Shown piece by piece: positions 5,725 through 7,569 of a stretch of 7,569 nucleotides of DNA (position 1 is its first letter; each line of letters opens with the position of its first letter). Source of the DNA: an uncultured Clostridia bacterium (GTDB taxonomy: Bacteria; Bacillota; Clostridia; Oscillospirales; Ruminococcaceae); assembly GCA_947302065.1 (NCBI GenBank), contig CAMYUO010000078.1, forward strand, positions 1 to 7,569. Direction: 5' to 3'. The notes below the pieces were generated by a model. The model did not search any database. It was not told where the DNA came from and saw nothing but the letters and a program-made list of their open reading frames with translations. The translations under genes and the position numbers were made by a program.

Positions 5725-6443
5725 TGAGAGGAATATATAAGGGCGTTGAGTGCCGAACGGGCGAGGTCCGTCTGGACGGAAAAATGGAAAAGGCGCTTAT
5801 CTATGTTGACCGGCCGGGTGAAAATGACGAGCAGGCGCTGACGGCGGCAGGCTTTGTCGATATGGAAAACGGGCTGTGGGTGAAAAAGCTCACAGTCGAC
5901 GAATACAGGCGGTTCGTTGCCGAGTTTGACCAGCTTGAAAAGCAGGCCGCACAGCAGAAGATCGTGCAGGACAAGCTCGAAAACGAAAAGCAGATAAAAG
6001 CCGAGCAGCTGCGCCACGCCTATAACGAGCGTATGTCGCAGCGCCGCGCACAGATGCACATGCTGAAACTCAGCTTCGGTGGTGCAGCTCTCTTTGGTGT
6101 GATAGTCAGCCTTTTGCTTTTGTACACATCGGTCATTTACCGCGGCGACAACGACCTGAAAGCTGTAGCTTTGCCGATGTGGGTGAGCCTTGTATTCATG
6201 CCTGTGATAATGGCCGGCTCGCTCGCTGCCATGCTCAAAAGGATACCGGAGCTATTTCTCGCTATGGCAGGTGTGCTCGTTATTGCGGCGCTTGCTGCGT
6301 GGGATACTGCATCGATATGGCTCGTTATCATTGCTGCGGCATTCGTGGCGTTCTATTTTATGACACGAAAGATAACCGAGTTCAAAAAAGAGCCGGAATA
6401 TCCGAATTATCCGTATGCCGGCAGTGAGGATACCGACGAATAG
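5724..6443 (+). CDS. Coiled-coil, four-helix membrane protein of unknown function
   Basis: A 239-residue protein I cannot assign. Residues 1-65 form a small soluble domain (LIYVDRPGENDEQALTAAGF, then GLWVKKLTVDEYRRFV). A highly charged helix rich in Gln, Lys and Glu follows (about 62-113), probably coiled coil. Four hydrophobic helices come next: about 114-135, 147-170, 175-192 and 196-213. The tail (214-239) is charged and ends in an acidic SEDTDE. An even number of membrane helices puts both ends on the same side, the cytosol by the positive-inside rule (KLS before helix 1, TRKITEFKK after helix 4). Start: ATG 5724 in TGATG, sharing one base with the upstream stop, with AGGAG 6 nt before it. 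This tight coupling and the shared coiled-coil/membrane layout suggest the two proteins act together; this is inference. Confidence 0.8.
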   Translation: MRGIYKGVECRTGEVRLDGKMEKALIYVDRPGENDEQALTAAGFVDMENGLWVKKLTVDEYRRFVAEFDQLEKQAAQQKIVQDKLENEKQIKAEQLRHAYNERMSQRRAQMHMLKLSFGGAALFGVIVSLLLLYTSVIYRGDNDLKAVALPMWVSLVFMPVIMAGSLAAMLKRIPELFLAMAGVLVIAALAAWDTASIWLVIIAAAFVAFYFMTRKITEFKKEPEYPNYPYAGSEDTDE

Positions 6444-6455
6444 TCAAAACAAAAC

Positions 6456-6477
6456 AGGGTCTCCGATTGGAGACCCT
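6456..6477. terminator. Shared hairpin terminator between the convergent membrane-protein operon and HAD gene
   Basis: AGGGTCTCC (6456-6464) and GGAGACCCT (6469-6477) form a perfect 9-bp stem with a GATT loop. On the minus strand it is followed by GTTTTGTTTTG, a good T-rich tail for ending the HAD transcript. On the plus strand the tail (TGATTTATG) is weaker, so termination there may be less complete. It starts 13 bases after the stop of the plus-strand operon and ends 5 bases before the HAD stop codon. Confidence 0.8.
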
Positions 6478-6481
6478 TGAT

Positions 6482-7075
6482 TTATGCCTGTTCGGTTATC
6501 TGCTCAAATAATTGCTCGCCCGTCTGCCCTGTGTAGAGTATCCCGCGCATTCCGAGAGCCTCGGCGGCGGCGATATTTTTCTGCGTGTCGTCGATGAACA
6601 CGCACTGCGCCGGGTCGAGCGAGTATCTTTCGCAAAGTATCCTGTAAATGCGCTCGTCGGGTTTTGTGACTTTCTCAAAGCAGGAGAACACGCCGCCGTC
6701 GGTCTTTGGCACGAACGCAAGCGCCCACGGTGCTGTGTGCATAAGATACGAAAAATAGTTTGAAAGATAATAGACCTTATGCGCCTGCGCTTTCAGGCGC
6801 TCGATAAGCGGTATGGCATACTCCCTGAGTCTCGGGCACTCGCCGAGATGTGCAAAGATATCCCTTATCTGCGGCTCGTGGTCGGGTGCGTGGGAGATGA
6901 ATTTCTGCAATACCTCCTCGTCGGTCAGGGCGCCTTTGTCAAGCTCGTTCCAGTCGCCGCTTTTCCACATCGCATCGACGACGGCATCTGCGTCGGCTTT
7001 ATCGAGCCTTGCTCTTACAAAATCTTCAAAGTAAAAATCTATCAGCACCATGCCGATATCAAATATCACGTTCAC
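6482..7075 (-). CDS. HAD-superfamily phosphatase (subclass IA, YihX-like)
   Basis: A 197-residue cytosolic HAD hydrolase. Motif I is VIFDIGMVLIDF (3-14), nucleophile D6; motif II YYLSN with S105; motif III VTKPDERIY with K138; motif IV CVFIDDTQKN with D162-D163. A helical cap lies at about 15-85. The second motif I residue is G8 where many HAD phosphatases have Asp; an F-D-x-G motif is usual in the YihX (glucose-1-phosphate phosphatase) and epoxide-hydrolase-like branch, so it need not mean loss of activity. Known: these enzymes remove phosphate from small metabolites; the substrate cannot be told. Start: the frame runs back to 7177, but the GTG at 7075 has AAGGAG 8 nt upstream, aligns with the family start (M-N-V-I-F-D) and overlaps the upstream stop as GTGA. 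Translation is therefore probably coupled to the membrane protein. Confidence 0.87.
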   Translation of the reverse strand: MNVIFDIGMVLIDFYFEDFVRARLDKADADAVVDAMWKSGDWNELDKGALTDEEVLQKFISHAPDHEPQIRDIFAHLGECPRLREYAIPLIERLKAQAHKVYYLSNYFSYLMHTAPWALAFVPKTDGGVFSCFEKVTKPDERIYRILCERYSLDPAQCVFIDDTQKNIAAAEALGMRGILYTGQTGEQLFEQITEQA

Positions 7076-7569
7076 TGTTCTGTCTCCTTGAACTGCACGA
7101 ATTTTGCTGTCACCGAGCTTTCGCTGCCGGTGTTCTCGCCTGTGCGGTAGGTTATGGTCACCTGCGAGGCTGTCCACTCAAATCGGTAGCGTCCGCCGTT
7201 GCGGAAGCCGTCATCGGTGGTGAAATTGCCAATCTTTTCGGCTCTGTTTCCCTGCACCTGATAGACGTCGCCGTAGCCGCCCTGACTGTGCGAATGCTCG
7301 CAGATAACGATGCTGCGGTTGTTTATCGGGGAGTCAAAGCGGAAAAACTTGGGGTCATTATCGGAGATGTTGCGTGAATAGTTCGAGACTATGACGAACA
7401 TGCCGATAACTGCGACTGCCACGCAGGAAATAAGCGAAACTGCGATGTTGCGCACATGGGTATTGTTTTTTGAAAACGCCTTGTAGTCAAAGGGTATCGA
7501 CACGATTATCAGCGCTGCGGCGATAGAGAACATGATGAAAAAGACAGGTTCAAAGCGCCCGTACGAGCT
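7072..7569 (-). CDS. Membrane-anchored protein with an extracytoplasmic beta-rich domain, 5' end outside the window
   Basis: The last 165 residues of a protein whose frame is open at the window edge. A methionine codon at 7533 has no ribosome binding site and lies inside a hydrophobic stretch (FEPVFFIMFSIAAALIIVSI), so the true start is probably upstream. Two membrane helices are visible, the stretch just named and RNIAVSLISCVAVAVIGMFV, joined by a short loop containing KAFSKNNTHV. The C-terminal part of about 100 residues is polar and beta-like (SPINNRSIVICEHSHSQGGY, then GGRYRFEWTASQVTITYRTG). It recalls small Gram-positive membrane proteins of the DUF5412 kind, but that is only a resemblance. 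With two helices visible, the sidedness depends on the missing part. It overlaps the HAD gene by four bases, so the two form one operon; its promoter is outside the window. Confidence 0.65.
   Translation of the reverse strand, partial: SSYGRFEPVFFIMFSIAAALIIVSIPFDYKAFSKNNTHVRNIAVSLISCVAVAVIGMFVIVSNYSRNISDNDPKFFRFDSPINNRSIVICEHSHSQGGYGDVYQVQGNRAEKIGNFTTDDGFRNGGRYRFEWTASQVTITYRTGENTGSESSVTAKFVQFKETEQ

Noticed and set aside
7076..7177. N-terminal extension of the HAD protein to 7177
   Set aside because: The added 34 residues are Arg/His-rich without HAD resemblance and lie inside the overlapping membrane-protein gene. The GTG at 7075 has the ribosome binding site.
7531..7533. ATG at 7533 as the true start of the last membrane protein
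   Set aside because: There is no ribosome binding site, it falls in the middle of a membrane helix, and the frame remains open to the window edge, so the gene is treated as partial.
1..7569. CRISPR array, transposon, toxin-antitoxin or phage-defence system
   Set aside because: No direct-repeat array, terminal inverted repeats, transposase, nuclease or toxin-like gene could be recognised on either strand.

Overview
The window fits a chromosomal segment of a Gram-positive anaerobe of the Clostridia, most plausibly a gut or rumen Ruminococcus-like member of the Oscillospiraceae. This placement is an inference from AAGGAG-type ribosome binding sites, TTGACA/TATAAT-type promoters, moderate GC, a Ser-rich secreted family 3 glycoside hydrolase lipoprotein and a secreted papain-like protease. 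No rRNA or tRNA gene supports it. Genes are dense: nine coding regions are supported, two of them cut by the window ends. No IS element, CRISPR array, phage gene or RNA gene was seen.

Layout. (1) 1-364, minus strand: N-terminus of an exported papain-like (C1) cysteine protease, with its own consensus promoter (480-508) and a leader of about 109 nt. (2) 520-1569, minus strand: a two-gene unit, a purine-type phosphoribosyltransferase (974-1513) followed by a small lipocalin-like protein (584-943), with a promoter at 1541-1569 and a terminator at 520-550. (3) 1582-2227, plus strand: a GuaD-like cytidine-deaminase-fold purine deaminase (1641-2102) fired from a consensus promoter divergent from unit 2. 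(4) 2236-4199, minus strand: a GH3 beta-glycosidase lipoprotein, convergent with the deaminase; the two share a bidirectional terminator (2195-2227). (5) 4253-6477, plus strand: a tightly packed three-gene operon of a GNAT acetyltransferase, a zinc-ribbon/coiled-coil membrane protein and a coiled-coil four-helix membrane protein. (6) 6456-7569, minus strand: a membrane-anchored protein (5' end outside the window) overlapping a HAD phosphatase by four bases, converging on operon 5 at a shared hairpin.

How they work together. The phosphoribosyltransferase and the deaminase both look like purine-salvage enzymes, and they are expressed from back-to-back promoters whose -35 boxes lie 12 bp apart, so joint control is plausible. 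The GH3 lipoprotein would finish oligosaccharide breakdown at the cell surface. The least explained part is operon 5, where two unrecognised membrane proteins with cytosolic coiled coils are translationally coupled. It is the best candidate here for something undescribed, but nothing in the sequence shows its function. Most of the rest is ordinary housekeeping and carbohydrate metabolism.

Several gene starts differ from the longest open frame: 943 (ATG, not TTG at 952), 1641, 7075 (GTG) and 364 (rather than 400). The last minus-strand frame stays open to the window edge.
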